Of a DNA stretch of 64,000 nt, positions 8,672 through 17,867 are shown piece after piece. The position numbers were made by a program, and so were the translations under genes. The notes beneath the pieces are model-generated. The model was not told the origin of the DNA. It worked only from the letters and a program-made list of their open reading frames with translations, and ran no database searches. Source of the DNA: Anaerocolumna sedimenticola (lineage in GTDB: Bacteria > Bacillota > Clostridia > Lachnospirales > Lachnospiraceae); NCBI RefSeq assembly GCF_009931695.1, contig NZ_CP048000.1:248001-312000 (forward strand), in the 5' to 3' direction. How positions within the stretch are numbered: position 1 is the stretch's first letter; the number at the start of each line of letters is the position of its first letter.

Positions 8672-9550
8672 CTACTTTCTATAATTATTTCTTATAAATG
8701 GTTCTTCAATTTTCTCTGAAACAAGCAAACTATATTTCTGTGGATGGCGATATGCATTGCCATGTACTTCATTGTTTCTATACTCTCTGATTTCATTCAT
8801 ATTAAAGTCAGCCATATAAATCCCCTCTTGTTCACCGGCTTCAATAATAAGCGTATCTCTTGAGCCGGGTTCCCCCGGCCTGTATGCAATACCATCAAAC
8901 GCAGAAGAATGACCGTTGCAGTCAGGCTTACCTTTTGGATAATTCACGGTTGCAATGCCTACCATATTTTCATATGCTCTTGCACGAAGCTGAGAAAGAC
9001 GGTTTATCTCCATAGGACAAGCATTTGGCACTAAAATAATTTCGGAACCTTTTAGCATAAGAATTCTTGCACTTTCAGGAAATTCTCTGTCATAACATAT
9101 CATTGCACCGATTTTTACATTACCTTGTGCCGTATTTAATTCAGTTACATAAAAATCGTCACCGGCTGTTAATCTGCATTCCTCACCAAAATCACAAGTA
9201 TGCACCTTGGCATATGTAAGTACATTTCTGCCAAAGCGATCGAAAATACAGAGTGTGTTTCTGGGTAATGGTTCGCACTTCTCAAGTAAAGTTATTCCGA
9301 TCGCCATGTTTAGATCATTTGCCAGTTTAGAAAATGAATCAACAAATGCACTACTCACAGATACAGCAATTGCTTTCAATTCATCCATATCTTCTGGAAT
9401 GTTATAGCCAACACTCCACATTTCGGGGAATAATGCAATGTCCGCACCCATGTCTTTTGCTTTTTTGCAATATTCCAATCCTTTTCGCAGGTTACCCTCT
9501 AACGTTTCTTCTGGTAAAAGCTGCAACAAAGCTACTTTTAGATTTTTCAT
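8672..9550 (-). CDS. Carbon-nitrogen hydrolase (nitrilase superfamily)
   Basis: A 292-aa hydrolase with the Glu-Lys-Cys triad: Glu in ALFPEMWSVGYN (about residue 44), Lys in YAKVHTCDFGEE (about 115) and Cys in GAMICYDREFPESAR (about 150). This fold hydrolyses amides, for example omega-amides or carbamoyl compounds, in the cytosol. The substrate branch cannot be set from sequence alone. The ATG at 9550 is ten bases from AAAGGA; an ATG three codons earlier overlaps the site. It appears to be a stand-alone gene. Confidence 0.9.
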   Translation of the reverse strand: MKNLKVALLQLLPEETLEGNLRKGLEYCKKAKDMGADIALFPEMWSVGYNIPEDMDELKAIAVSVSSAFVDSFSKLANDLNMAIGITLLEKCEPLPRNTLCIFDRFGRNVLTYAKVHTCDFGEECRLTAGDDFYVTELNTAQGNVKIGAMICYDREFPESARILMLKGSEIILVPNACPMEINRLSQLRARAYENMVGIATVNYPKGKPDCNGHSSAFDGIAYRPGEPGSRDTLIIEAGEQEGIYMADFNMNEIREYRNNEVHGNAYRHPQKYSLLVSEKIEEPFIRNNYRK

Positions 9551-9609
9551 AATTATCATTCCTTTTAATTTAAAATGTTGTTTATATGTAATCTAGATTT
9601 TCTATAAAT

Positions 9610-10416
9610 CTAACTGATATCGGTCTGGTTTGAAGCATAAATCGGATTCGCTTTTCGTACAATATCTCCATAATTTTCTATAAGCGTATCGAAAGCATTA
9701 CGAACTTCTTTCGGGATTTCTACATGGACAATATAATTCTTACCTTTTGGCCCGTAGCCATTAGCGTCATCCGATAATCTGGAAATCTCGCCTGTTAACA
9801 GAGCTATATAACGTTCCATATCCCACATTCCCCAAGGAACATCAGCGTAGGCCAGCTTATCGTCCCTTACAACTACATCAACGCGATATGTTGCATAGTT
9901 AATAATCGTAACATCCGGTAAATATTTTCGTAATCCGGCAGCCATACGTAGCTGCATCGTTGCATCCTGGCATAAAAGGATGGAATTGTAAACGATATGA
10001 TGCTCTTTTAGCAAATCAAGCAGGTAAGTAATATTATTTCCACAGTTTGTTGAATTACATTCCAAATAATCTGGTTCAAGGTTATATTTCAATTTCAAAT
10101 AATTGGCAAATACTTTAGCTTCCGGTAAATCGGCTGTTACGGCTTCCGGAAATTGTTCGTGCATTTGGAAACGCAATGTTTCTGTGGTATGACCGGCTCC
10201 ACCAACAATGATGTACTTTTTGGCAATGTTATTTTGCATGGCATTTGCCAGAACATCACCTCCACATGGAATACTTCCGCCAAATAAAACCATAATGTCT
10301 GCTTGTTCAAAACCATATTTTCTTCTTAATTCCAACGGTGTCAGTGTTGGTAGATCCCGTCGGCCGCAAAATGCTCCGAGCGTGTTAATGCACTGCGTTA
10401 TAAACTCTAGATTCAT
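9610..10416 (-). CDS. YdcF-family (DUF218) protein
   Basis: This 268-aa protein carries the DUF218 core: DIMVLFGGSIPCGGDVLANAM near residue 40-60, KKYIIVGGAGHTTETLR near 70-86, the conserved ECNSTNCGNNITY and LCQDATMQLRMAAGL. The ElyC/SanA/YdcF superfamily is linked to envelope or small-molecule metabolism, and YdcF itself binds SAM. It lacks an N-terminal membrane helix, so it is cytosolic. It lies 18 bases after the APH-type kinase gene, so the two are probably co-transcribed. Confidence 0.85.
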   Translation of the reverse strand: MNLEFITQCINTLGAFCGRRDLPTLTPLELRRKYGFEQADIMVLFGGSIPCGGDVLANAMQNNIAKKYIIVGGAGHTTETLRFQMHEQFPEAVTADLPEAKVFANYLKLKYNLEPDYLECNSTNCGNNITYLLDLLKEHHIVYNSILLCQDATMQLRMAAGLRKYLPDVTIINYATYRVDVVVRDDKLAYADVPWGMWDMERYIALLTGEISRLSDDANGYGPKGKNYIVHVEIPKEVRNAFDTLIENYGDIVRKANPIYASNQTDIS

Positions 10417-10434
10417 AATTTCGCCTCCACTGTT

Positions 10435-11253
10435 TTATCCTAAAGTACGGTATTCTAATTCACGATTTACATAATCTATAATTGGTTTAAATTTTTGATA
10501 TTCCTCAACAAATGTATCATAATTATTTCCGGCAAATATTGCTGCTACAGATAATCGGAATATAACAGCTCTTAATATCATTTCTATATTATTTTTAGAA
10601 CAGCAGATTAATCCTATTTCCGAGATTGGACTTCCCTGCCATGCAATACAATCACATACTAAAATGGCTTCTGCATATTTCACTGGTGCTATTGTGGGGG
10701 AAAAATCGATAATCAGAGGATTTAGAGCTTTATCAAAAAGTATATTGCCTGATAAATCAGCGTGAATAATTTGCAACTTATAATTTTCTTTTAATTTAAT
10801 CTTGGAAATTAATTCATCCAAGATTTTAGATGCCTCTTTCGATAGATTTGAGGGCAGGTTTTCCTTTTGCCATGCAATACGTTGAGATATAGACCATGGG
10901 TCATTGGCTTTAGGAATGTTAACAAAGTCTACCTCTGCCAAATCAGAATGAAAAAGTCTTGATACCTCTAACTTCTGTTTTACATTACCATCCCTATGTT
11001 CACCAGGTTCATAACGTGTACAACACCAACCTTTATACACAAATGTATTATTATTACTTATTATAGGTTTTGACAATCTGTATTCATGTGGATTTATTTC
11101 ATTCAGAATAGTTAATGCCCATTCATAGATTTGCTCATTTTCTCCAACCGGTTTTAACACGGCATCTTTAACTCTTACTGATGTATTTTGCCCTCCATGT
11201 AATGAATTTATCTCCCCATTAAGATTGAAGGCAGACAGAATCTCGTTTTGCAT
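10435..11253 (-). CDS. Aminoglycoside phosphotransferase (APH)-fold kinase
   Basis: A 272-aa kinase-like protein. The catalytic loop reads IIHADLSGNILFD (about residues 161-173) and the metal-binding motif is IIDFSP. The N-terminal lobe is short, with SLHGGQNTSVRVKDAVLKP in the nucleotide-binding position. The fold includes antibiotic kinases but also many sugar or amino-alcohol kinases, and nothing here points to drug resistance. GGAGGAAA precedes the ATG. The YdcF gene follows 18 bases downstream. Confidence 0.85.
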   Translation of the reverse strand: MQNEILSAFNLNGEINSLHGGQNTSVRVKDAVLKPVGENEQIYEWALTILNEINPHEYRLSKPIISNNNTFVYKGWCCTRYEPGEHRDGNVKQKLEVSRLFHSDLAEVDFVNIPKANDPWSISQRIAWQKENLPSNLSKEASKILDELISKIKLKENYKLQIIHADLSGNILFDKALNPLIIDFSPTIAPVKYAEAILVCDCIAWQGSPISEIGLICCSKNNIEMILRAVIFRLSVAAIFAGNNYDTFVEEYQKFKPIIDYVNRELEYRTLG

Positions 11254-11323
11254 TTCATTTTTTCCTCCATTAATTAATTCGTCTTATAATATGATCTCTC
11301 ATACTAATGGAATGTGCATTATC

Positions 11324-12100
11324 TCATGAACCGGTTGATTTATACCTGCTTAAGCCAAATCGGAAACATGCAAAACAGGGGATTAAAAATAGCAATGCTA
11401 TCACCGGCAAAAACATATAAAACATGTTCCGTTCTTTATCCAGTAAATATAATAGAGGGTAATACTGAAACAAAGCCAGCGGAATTACAAAAGTAAGAAA
11501 TTTTAAAACACCATTTCCATATACTGAAAACGGGTATCGGCCAAACTGACGTGCGCCATAGGTAAAAATGTTGAGAAATTCCAAGCCCTCGATTGTAAAG
11601 AAAGTACATGCCGCGTTGATAAGGAATAATCCAAAAAACAACGCGCTTCCGCAAAGTATCATCAGGAAAAGTGTCAGAATTTTATCCCAGGTCCACTCAA
11701 TCCCGCTGATAGGGATAGCATAGCATAATACGATTGCGGCTTGTACTAGTAAACCCAGACGTGTGAAATCCATATTAGGCATCAGGATTTGTAATATGAT
11801 GTTTCTCGGCCTGACGAGAGCGCGGTCAAACTCGCCATTTCCAAGCATGCGTGGGAAAACGGTCAATCCGCCCCCTATCATTTCCCCCAGGGAAAAAGCC
11901 ATCATAATAACCGCAAAGCAAAGAAATACCTGTTCGTATGTAAAGTCATCTACGGCGTTAATTCGTGAAAATATAAAATATAAGCCGAAGAATGCCGTAA
12001 ATGCTGTTATAAACTGCCCCAATGTGGTTAAAAAGAAAGATATTCTATACTGCATCTGGCTTTTCAAATTCATAGCTATAAAATTCAAGTACAGCTTCAT
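11324..12100 (-). CDS. ABC-2 type permease (DUF990 family), second of an orphan pair
   Basis: A 258-aa protein with six hydrophobic segments and the ABC-2/DUF990 start MKLYLNFIAMNLKSQMQYR. The ATG at 12100 sits directly behind AGGGGGG; the frame upstream to 12118 starts with a TTG and includes that site, so it is rejected. Family members form a heterodimeric permease with a partner and a separate ATPase. The partner lies upstream, but no ATPase gene is found next to either. Function therefore depends on an ATPase elsewhere, or the system is defunct. Confidence 0.85.
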   Translation of the reverse strand: MKLYLNFIAMNLKSQMQYRISFFLTTLGQFITAFTAFFGLYFIFSRINAVDDFTYEQVFLCFAVIMMAFSLGEMIGGGLTVFPRMLGNGEFDRALVRPRNIILQILMPNMDFTRLGLLVQAAIVLCYAIPISGIEWTWDKILTLFLMILCGSALFFGLFLINAACTFFTIEGLEFLNIFTYGARQFGRYPFSVYGNGVLKFLTFVIPLALFQYYPLLYLLDKERNMFYMFLPVIALLFLIPCFACFRFGLSRYKSTGS

Positions 12101-12320
12101 ATTATCCCCCCTGCACAATTACTCTTTTTAGTTCTTTTTTCATTTTATCATTTTGTAAACAAAGCGTAAACCTTTAAAATAGAATCTCAAACTATTTACC
12201 CGATCATTATCTTTTTCTCAACTGTATTTGCCTTACAAATTCGCTCCATGATGCGTCACTAACCGGAAGAAACACGCTTTGTAATAGTGGGTAATATTGA
12301 AACAAAGCGCTTCCGCAAAG
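12101..12320. repeat. Intergenic debris of a duplicated ABC-2 permease segment
   Basis: The gap between the two permease genes contains short stretches matching permease gene 11324-12100. TTATCCCCCCTGCACAATTA with the following CTCTTTTTA occurs at 12103-12130 and again at 12322-12350; GGGTAATATTGAAACAAAGC near 12290 matches the gene at about 11458; CGCTTCCGCAAAGT near 12308 matches about 11645. This looks like the scar of a tandem duplication followed by deletion. No open gene is seen in the gap. Confidence 0.5.
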
Positions 12321-13124
12321 TTATCCCCCCTGCACAATTACTCTTTTTAAAGAGTGCTGCATGGTAAGCTGTCCGATAATAAATAGTGTTGCAAGCCAAA
12401 ATAATTGAAAAACGATACCCTTTAAGGCTTCCACACCTGCTATATTCCCGCTATATATAAGAAGCGGCATATTTTGCATCGCCGCAAACGGAAGCAGCCT
12501 GACAACGGCAAGAACCGGTGCGGGAAAAAACGGCAAAGGTATCACACCACCTGACAAAAACGTTGTCAAAGCAGTTACTATGACTCTTACACCCCTGTGA
12601 GACAGCGTATAAAATAGCGAAATATACATCAGCATAGCAAACGCCACTACTACGCACAATGCAAGCACCACCGACAGCAAAAACAGGAAAAACTGTCCCA
12701 TGCCAAGCGGCAGGGACATTCTGTACGGCTTCGGTATGATAAGTGCCACAAGCAGCGCAGGCAGGCAGTTTAACATTGTAAATGCCACGCGGTTGGCAGC
12801 GGACTGACAAAACCAACGGCCATATAAGTTCATTGGGCGGACGAGCTCATAGGCAATGGAACCGCTTCCAATAGCTGAATAGATTTCTCCGTCCGAAAAT
12901 ACTACCGAAAACAGCACGATTAACGTCTGCTGCATCCATATGTAAGAAACTGTTTGTGATAATTCCATTGGGAAAACGGCATTGCTTGCACGGTAAAGCA
13001 TTGCGTACGCCAAGATCTCCATAAACCCCCACGCAAACCTTGTAATAATCGCTCCAAGGGCGACGGCACGGTATTGCAGGTTATTAATAAACCGTATTCG
13101 GAACACGGATAGATACATTTTCAT
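12321..13124 (-). CDS. ABC-2 type permease (DUF990 family), first of an orphan pair
   Basis: A 267-aa membrane protein with six hydrophobic segments and the typical opening MKMYLSVFRIRFINNLQYRA. It contains SDGEIYSAIGSGSIAYELVR followed by a proline-rich membrane helix, as in DUF990 proteins that work in pairs. The ribosome site is AAGGAGTATCAAAT. Normally an ATPase gene precedes it. Here only a short open tail, MNYMEELRQI then stop, is found at about 13155-13187, which may be the last residues of a deleted ATPase. Base composition is more GC-rich than the neighbours. Confidence 0.85.
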   Translation of the reverse strand: MKMYLSVFRIRFINNLQYRAVALGAIITRFAWGFMEILAYAMLYRASNAVFPMELSQTVSYIWMQQTLIVLFSVVFSDGEIYSAIGSGSIAYELVRPMNLYGRWFCQSAANRVAFTMLNCLPALLVALIIPKPYRMSLPLGMGQFFLFLLSVVLALCVVVAFAMLMYISLFYTLSHRGVRVIVTALTTFLSGGVIPLPFFPAPVLAVVRLLPFAAMQNMPLLIYSGNIAGVEALKGIVFQLFWLATLFIIGQLTMQHSLKRVIVQGG

Positions 13125-13188
13125 ATTTGATACTCCTTATGTAGGGCGGTGCCCTAAATCTGCCTCAGTTCTTCCATATAATTCATTG

Positions 13189-13743
13189 CTAAACTCCCTG
13201 ATATATATTAGATGATTCCCTATTTTCAATTTCAAGGACATACATCAACTCTTCTCTATCTTCATCAGAACATTTATTCTTACGTCCATTTGTTCTGTCC
13301 GATAATGTCATACCTAATTTCTCCATCACCCTGTATGAATTAGTATTCTCACTATCACAATGTGCAATGAATTTTCTAATATTTAATTCTTGAATTGCAT
13401 AGTTAATAACCTCTCTTGCCGCTTCCGCCGCATATCCATGTCCCCAGTATTTCTTACTTATTATCCAGCCAAGTTCGCCCTCCGAATTATCCTCACTGAT
13501 ATAAATACTAACCGCACCAATATGCAGGTGGTTAAGAAGAATTGCAAATTCATAAAATTCCGGGGTAGATTTTTGCCACTCAGCCTGTGCCCTATCTAAA
13601 AATTCCTTGGTTTCATTGATATCAACATTGGGTAAATTCACCATATATTTTGTGTTTTCTAAATCACTTGCATATTCATGCGTAGATTTCAGATATTGTG
13701 GCCCTTGCGGTACTAATAATAACCTTTCCGTTTGTATATTCAT
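13189..13743 (-). CDS. GNAT N-acetyltransferase (RimJ/RimL-like)
   Basis: A 184-aa acetyltransferase of the RimJ/RimL type: MNIQTERLLLVPQGPQY at the N-terminus, GELGWIISKKYWGHGYAAEA (acetyl-CoA loop) at about residues 90-109 and SENTNSYRVMEKLGMTLSD near 135. I start at the ATG at 13743, which follows AAGAGGAG; the frame is open from a TTG seven codons earlier. Such enzymes acetylate protein N-termini, antibiotics or polyamines; the target is unknown. It lies beside the ABC-2 pair but shows no functional link. Confidence 0.9.
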   Translation of the reverse strand: MNIQTERLLLVPQGPQYLKSTHEYASDLENTKYMVNLPNVDINETKEFLDRAQAEWQKSTPEFYEFAILLNHLHIGAVSIYISEDNSEGELGWIISKKYWGHGYAAEAAREVINYAIQELNIRKFIAHCDSENTNSYRVMEKLGMTLSDRTNGRKNKCSDEDREELMYVLEIENRESSNIYQGV

Positions 13744-13929
13744 CTGTTCGCTCCTCTTATCCAAATTTTATTTACCGATTCTAACTGGTACACCGTAATG
13801 TTAAAAAATTTATAATAAACAGAATGGGAAGTACGATTCTATTCGCAAACCAGAAATGACTAGAAATATCACTATCTCATTTGGAAGCTAAGTGAAGAGA
13901 AATATCCCCTCCGCATTTTATGATCAATA

Positions 13930-14787
13930 TTACAGAAATTCATTTTCATGGTTTTTAAAAAAATCATAATAGTTCCTAACGTTTTCCAATTCCGTCCAAC
14001 GGCGAATCGTAACCGGATTTTCATCAAGGTTATAAATCCTTGCTCCAGACATGGCAAGCAGGAACGGTGAATGCGTTGATATGATAAACTGGCATCCAAA
14101 AAATCGTGCCGACTCTTCAAGAAAGTTCATTAATTCCAATTGGCGTTTAGGAGAAAGGCTGTTTTCCGGCTCATCTAATAAATAAAGCCCATCTTCACTG
14201 ATTTTTTCTGTAAAATAGAGAAAAGCACTTTCACCATTAGAATATTCACGTACATTGTCCATCAATTCACTTCTAATAAAACGTGACTGCGTTTTACGCC
14301 TGGAGTTATTTACTTTTTTTAGCTGCTCGTAATCTGCCATTGATTTCATTTGAAATTGAGAGTATTTAGCATCCAGGTATTCATCAAATAATTCTTCCCG
14401 TTTCAAATCGATTCCTTCATTTAAATTACGGATATTCAACATATAATCAAACACGTCATCACTGGTGATAATTCTGCTGTTGTCCGGAATGTCTTCTTCC
14501 AAGTTCATACTGCATAGTTTGACATAGTCAGGAAAAAAATTAGATTTATTATAGATAGAATCCCTACGGATGCCTGTTTTTTCAGCAATTACATTGAGTG
14601 CTGTAGATTTTCCCGAACCATTACCACCGTATAATATTGTAACCGGCTGAAAATCAAACCTGTCAAGATCATGATTTGATAGTATCTTAAATGGATAAAA
14701 CGAGTCATAACAGGTTCTTTTAATGCTCAGAATAAAGTCAAATTCCATATCCGCACTGGGGAATGTAAAGCTGCTTAAATAAATCAT
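13930..14787 (-). CDS. AAA/ABC-type ATPase, RecF/OLD-like
   Basis: This 285-aa ATPase has Walker A ILYGGNGSGKSTALNVIAEK at about residues 50-69, an ABC-like signature NVREYSNGESAFLYF at about 178-192, Walker B LYLLDEPENSLSP near 198-210 and the switch His in IISTHSPFLLAMSGARIYNL. It has no transmembrane region and no coiled-coil insertion, so it is a compact, soluble ATPase. Members act in DNA metabolism or as one half of defence pairs, but no nuclease partner flanks it here; the next gene is an HD protein. Role unknown. Confidence 0.87.
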   Translation of the reverse strand: MIYLSSFTFPSADMEFDFILSIKRTCYDSFYPFKILSNHDLDRFDFQPVTILYGGNGSGKSTALNVIAEKTGIRRDSIYNKSNFFPDYVKLCSMNLEEDIPDNSRIITSDDVFDYMLNIRNLNEGIDLKREELFDEYLDAKYSQFQMKSMADYEQLKKVNNSRRKTQSRFIRSELMDNVREYSNGESAFLYFTEKISEDGLYLLDEPENSLSPKRQLELMNFLEESARFFGCQFIISTHSPFLLAMSGARIYNLDENPVTIRRWTELENVRNYYDFFKNHENEFL

Positions 14788-14856
14788 TGTATTCTCCTAA
14801 TCTTACCAAATAAGTTATTTATACACATCGACCTCTTTTGATTACTAATAATATTT

Positions 14857-15453
14857 CTATTTAAATGATTCTTTAATTTCCGGCAATATTTCATATAAAG
14901 AACAACCTATTTTCGATTCAAAGTATTTCTTGAGTTCATAGGTAGCTGTCCATCGTAAGACTGTAAATGGCCATACGCCATATCTTATTGTGGTATCAAC
15001 AAATCTTTGTTCCAAGATACATAATCTATCCGGTAATGCAAGAGCGTCACACAGAATAATAAGCTTATCGTAATCATTATAATTATAATTTTGAATAAAT
15101 TGATCCATTTCTTCTTGATCAGACAGCGTAATATCCATCTTTCCTATATCATGGTATATGCTTTTTGTAGGGTATGAATGTGTCAAACATATAACTGCAA
15201 CCTCATCCCAACTTTTTGATAACATATAGCGATATCCATCTATTGTGTGTTTTACGGCAGAAGGTCCATTTCTTCTCCCAATATCATGAAGCAGCCCAAA
15301 TATATACGCTTTATCTCCATCCAGCTTACAAAACCTCGATATTATTTCCGCGGCTCTTGCAACATTTTTACTATGATTAATCCAAGGCCCCGGGTTTAGT
15401 TCACTTGCCAATTGCAATTCTAATTCTGCTGCTTCTCTTGTTGGAATCATCAC
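14857..15453 (-). CDS. HD-domain phosphohydrolase
   Basis: A 198-aa metal-dependent phosphohydrolase. The first metal ligand is NHSKNVARAAEII, the HD motif is FGLLHDIGRRNGPSAVKHTI, another ligand is CLTHSYPTK, and the last is the Asp in IILCDALALP. The layout matches small stand-alone HD proteins that act on nucleotides. AAAGGAG lies in front of a GTG followed by ATG. The gene starts 30 bases from a MITE that lies in its promoter region. Confidence 0.88.
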   Translation of the reverse strand: MMIPTREAAELELQLASELNPGPWINHSKNVARAAEIISRFCKLDGDKAYIFGLLHDIGRRNGPSAVKHTIDGYRYMLSKSWDEVAVICLTHSYPTKSIYHDIGKMDITLSDQEEMDQFIQNYNYNDYDKLIILCDALALPDRLCILEQRFVDTTIRYGVWPFTVLRWTATYELKKYFESKIGCSLYEILPEIKESFK

Positions 15454-15482
15454 AAAATCTCCTTTTCTTTATGATATTTAAA

Positions 15483-15632
15483 TAGGTAATTGCGAAACTA
15501 TATAGTTTTCCGAATATGCCATACAATTGATACAATTTCATAGCTTCAGTTGCCCTTTGGGACAGATTTGGCTCTAAAATTGTATTAATTGCATGGCATA
15601 TAGATGCAATAATGGTGTTTCGCAATTACCTA
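15483..15632. mobile_element. 150-bp MITE, TIR TAGGTAATTGCGAAAC (reference full copy)
   Basis: The ends TAGGTAATTGCGAAAC and GTTTCGCAATTACCTA are perfect inverted repeats and the interior is palindromic (ATGCCATACAATTGATACAA against TTGTATTAATTGCATGGCAT). The outer TA at both ends fits a TA target duplication, as for IS630/Tc1-mariner-type MITEs. It encodes no protein. Related copies lie at 52224 and 56041 and partial ones at 5997 and 8584. Confidence 0.85.
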
Positions 15633-15652
15633 ATAATATTTAAAGAACCTTT

Positions 15653-16591
15653 TCAAAATGTCTTCTGATAGTATCGTGCATATTCAAATCGTTCAAATCC
15701 AATTTTTATATAATAATTATATGGTTCCTCATCTGGATCCACAAATGCTCTCTTACATCCGCACTTCTGTAAGATTCTTAATGAATTGATAACTGCTGCT
15801 TTCCCCAGTCCCATATTACGGTACTTTTCAAGTGTTACCATCGGTTCCAGATAAGCTGTCTGCGTCATTTCATCATACCAAAATCCACAAAAGGAGGCAT
15901 ATTCTCCGTTCTTGTCCAATACCACACTACAGATATCCCTATTATAATTTAACCAAGCATGTTTGATAGATAGTTTCACTTCGTCATTGATTTTAGGAAT
16001 ATCACCTTCATAATGAAATCCTAACCAAATAAGTTTGCTTAATTGATCAAAATCAAATACTTCTGAAAGCGGATGAATACTAAATCCATTCCCAAGTGTG
16101 ACTTGATTTATTTCTTTCTGAAGATTATATTGAAGAGTTCCCGTAGTAAGAGAAAGCTTTTCATACCCCGCATTTTGCAGAAGTTGGTTGAAAACCTCTT
16201 CTTGATTAAGGACAACTAGAAATATGTAATTCTGATTTTCCTGCTTAATAGATAGATTATCTTCGACATATCGGATGATATCATATAAAGTTTTTTCCGT
16301 TGAACATCGGTTGTCAATCACCACCTCACCTAACCATGGACTCATTGGGCGAGCAACACAAACAACTTGTTCATTTTCTTTCCACATCTTGAATTTATCA
16401 AGATGAAACTCTTCAAGACAAGGTGCATTACGTATAAATTCCCAGATTACTCTTGAATGATTGTTCCTGTTGTCACGATTCATTTTTACATAGAAATTGC
16501 ATAGTTCTTTTTCTTCTGGATAGTGACACTTGGTACCAATCCACTTTTCAACAATTTCATTATCTAATTTATGATCATTCAAGTCATTCAC
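15653..16591 (-). CDS. GNAT-family N-acetyltransferase (312 aa)
   Basis: A two-domain GNAT protein. The C-terminal domain has CSVVLDKNGEYASFCGFWYD and VTLEKYRNMGLGKAAVINSL (motif A, Q/R-x-x-G-x-G/A), then the final FVDPDEEPYNYYIKIGFERF. The N-terminal half (to about residue 165) is a degenerate GNAT-like domain. The frame starts at a GTG at 16591; a TTG three codons downstream has better spacing from GGAG, so the start is uncertain by three residues. Substrate unknown. The end lies 20 bases from the MITE. Confidence 0.87.
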   Translation of the reverse strand: MNDLNDHKLDNEIVEKWIGTKCHYPEEKELCNFYVKMNRDNRNNHSRVIWEFIRNAPCLEEFHLDKFKMWKENEQVVCVARPMSPWLGEVVIDNRCSTEKTLYDIIRYVEDNLSIKQENQNYIFLVVLNQEEVFNQLLQNAGYEKLSLTTGTLQYNLQKEINQVTLGNGFSIHPLSEVFDFDQLSKLIWLGFHYEGDIPKINDEVKLSIKHAWLNYNRDICSVVLDKNGEYASFCGFWYDEMTQTAYLEPMVTLEKYRNMGLGKAAVINSLRILQKCGCKRAFVDPDEEPYNYYIKIGFERFEYARYYQKTF

Positions 16592-16734
16592 TCCATTTCC
16601 ATATGGTATAAAATATAATCAACTATAGACAAATAAATTACTATGTTTTATTTTATTATCTGTTTTAAAAAACTACCAACTTAATTTCTAAGCTAATAGT
16701 CTGATAAATTTTAATTTATATAGACATCAGCTTA

Positions 16735-16865
16735 TCCCTTATTCCGAAATAGTTTCAAAATTATTTTAGGAAAAAGCTCACTCCTCACCATTTTACGATA
16801 CTGCATATCTTCTGAAGTACGGCCACTAATTAAGGATAGTACATTATTGGTTATTAAATGTTAGT
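16735..16865 (-). pseudogene. Possible C-terminal remnant of an unrecognised gene
   Basis: In the 318-base gap between two genes a minus-strand frame without start codon reads LSLISGRTSEDMQYRKMVRS and ends LKLFRNKG followed by stop at about 16737. It looks coding in composition (charged helical residues) but cannot be assigned. It could be the tail of a deleted gene. The rest of the gap is AT-rich with no other feature. Confidence 0.25.
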
Positions 16866-16909
16866 TAAATATACGAATACATGATTTCTAACAAATATTA
16901 ATAATAATG

Positions 16910-17839
16910 TTAAGCTTTTAGTGGGTTACCGAAACCTTGCAAATAGAGGATATTTGATATAATTCCATTGGACTTCCACCAATTTTTACTGATATCCCAT
17001 TCATTGGGATAATCGTTCCACCCCCATGGAATGTTCCACGAACCATCAGGAAGCTGGGTTTTGATAATATACTCCCACTCATATTCTGCAATATCTTTAT
17101 TTTCTGAATAAAAAATACTATTCCTGTTGTTGAAAAACTGTGACGGCTTACAAATATATGATGTTTCCCATTCAGCAGTGTTATGGTTTATACTGCCATT
17201 TACTTGTACAAGCAATTTAGCCTTTAGTATAGGCAAATCAATTATATCCTTCTCTCCTGATTCTTCTATGTATTGCATGAGCCTGATAAAGCAGGCTGTT
17301 GTGTGCATATCATATTGTCTTTCTGCAGATTTTAATTGTTCAAATGCTTCCGTAGCTATACGACAACCAAGTTTATAAAGACTGCCGTCTCTATTTGCAA
17401 AACGAATAATAAATCCTGCAATACAAGCGGTGGGATTATAATCATTATGGCAGGCGCTTTCACTTTCAGTATGCCACCACTCTGCATGGGGATAATCATT
17501 GTTACTTTTTATGGTATTATACCAATACTTACCGTCAAAATCTTTGCCACTTTCAAGGTAATTCATAATCCCTTTGATAACCGGGTGTGTGCTATTGGTA
17601 TAATCAATCTCACGCAGTATTTCAGTTGCTACCCAAGTTTGAATCGGCGAAGAATTGGGATTCCATGCATCAGGTTCTAATGCATGGCCAAATCCACCAT
17701 CCTGGTTTTGATAATATGCCAAAGCATTTAGCACAGCATCTTTGCTTCCATTCTCGAAATGATATTGCCAACGTGCCAAATCTAGTGGTCTGGCATTACG
17801 ATATATAAATTCTCTTGCTTTTAAATATACAGTGTTCAT
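16910..17839 (-). CDS. Prenyltransferase/terpene-cyclase-like alpha-toroid protein
   Basis: A 309-aa protein containing the short repeats typical of the squalene-cyclase/prenyltransferase alpha-alpha barrel: ALAYYQNQDGGFGHALEPD near residue 45-63, PHAEWWHTE, and QLPDGSWNIPWGWNDYP near the end. The QDGGFG and DGSW units are QW-type repeats. I start at ATG 17839, nine bases behind GGAGG; the longer frame runs into the GrpB gene. No DXDD protonation motif is evident, so the enzyme activity, if any, is unknown. It overlaps no gene but its start lies 29 bases past the GrpB stop. Confidence 0.8.
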   Translation of the reverse strand: MNTVYLKAREFIYRNARPLDLARWQYHFENGSKDAVLNALAYYQNQDGGFGHALEPDAWNPNSSPIQTWVATEILREIDYTNSTHPVIKGIMNYLESGKDFDGKYWYNTIKSNNDYPHAEWWHTESESACHNDYNPTACIAGFIIRFANRDGSLYKLGCRIATEAFEQLKSAERQYDMHTTACFIRLMQYIEESGEKDIIDLPILKAKLLVQVNGSINHNTAEWETSYICKPSQFFNNRNSIFYSENKDIAEYEWEYIIKTQLPDGSWNIPWGWNDYPNEWDISKNWWKSNGIISNILYLQGFGNPLKA

Positions 17840-17867
17840 TCTTTCATCCTCCACCAAATTTAATAAT

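Noticed and set aside
10435..11253. Aminoglycoside resistance gene
   Set aside because: Only the general APH catalytic motifs are present; nothing ties it to a known resistance enzyme.
15401..15625. 74-aa minus-strand ORF near the HD gene
   Set aside because: It reads through the MITE and the leader of the HD gene and has no family features.
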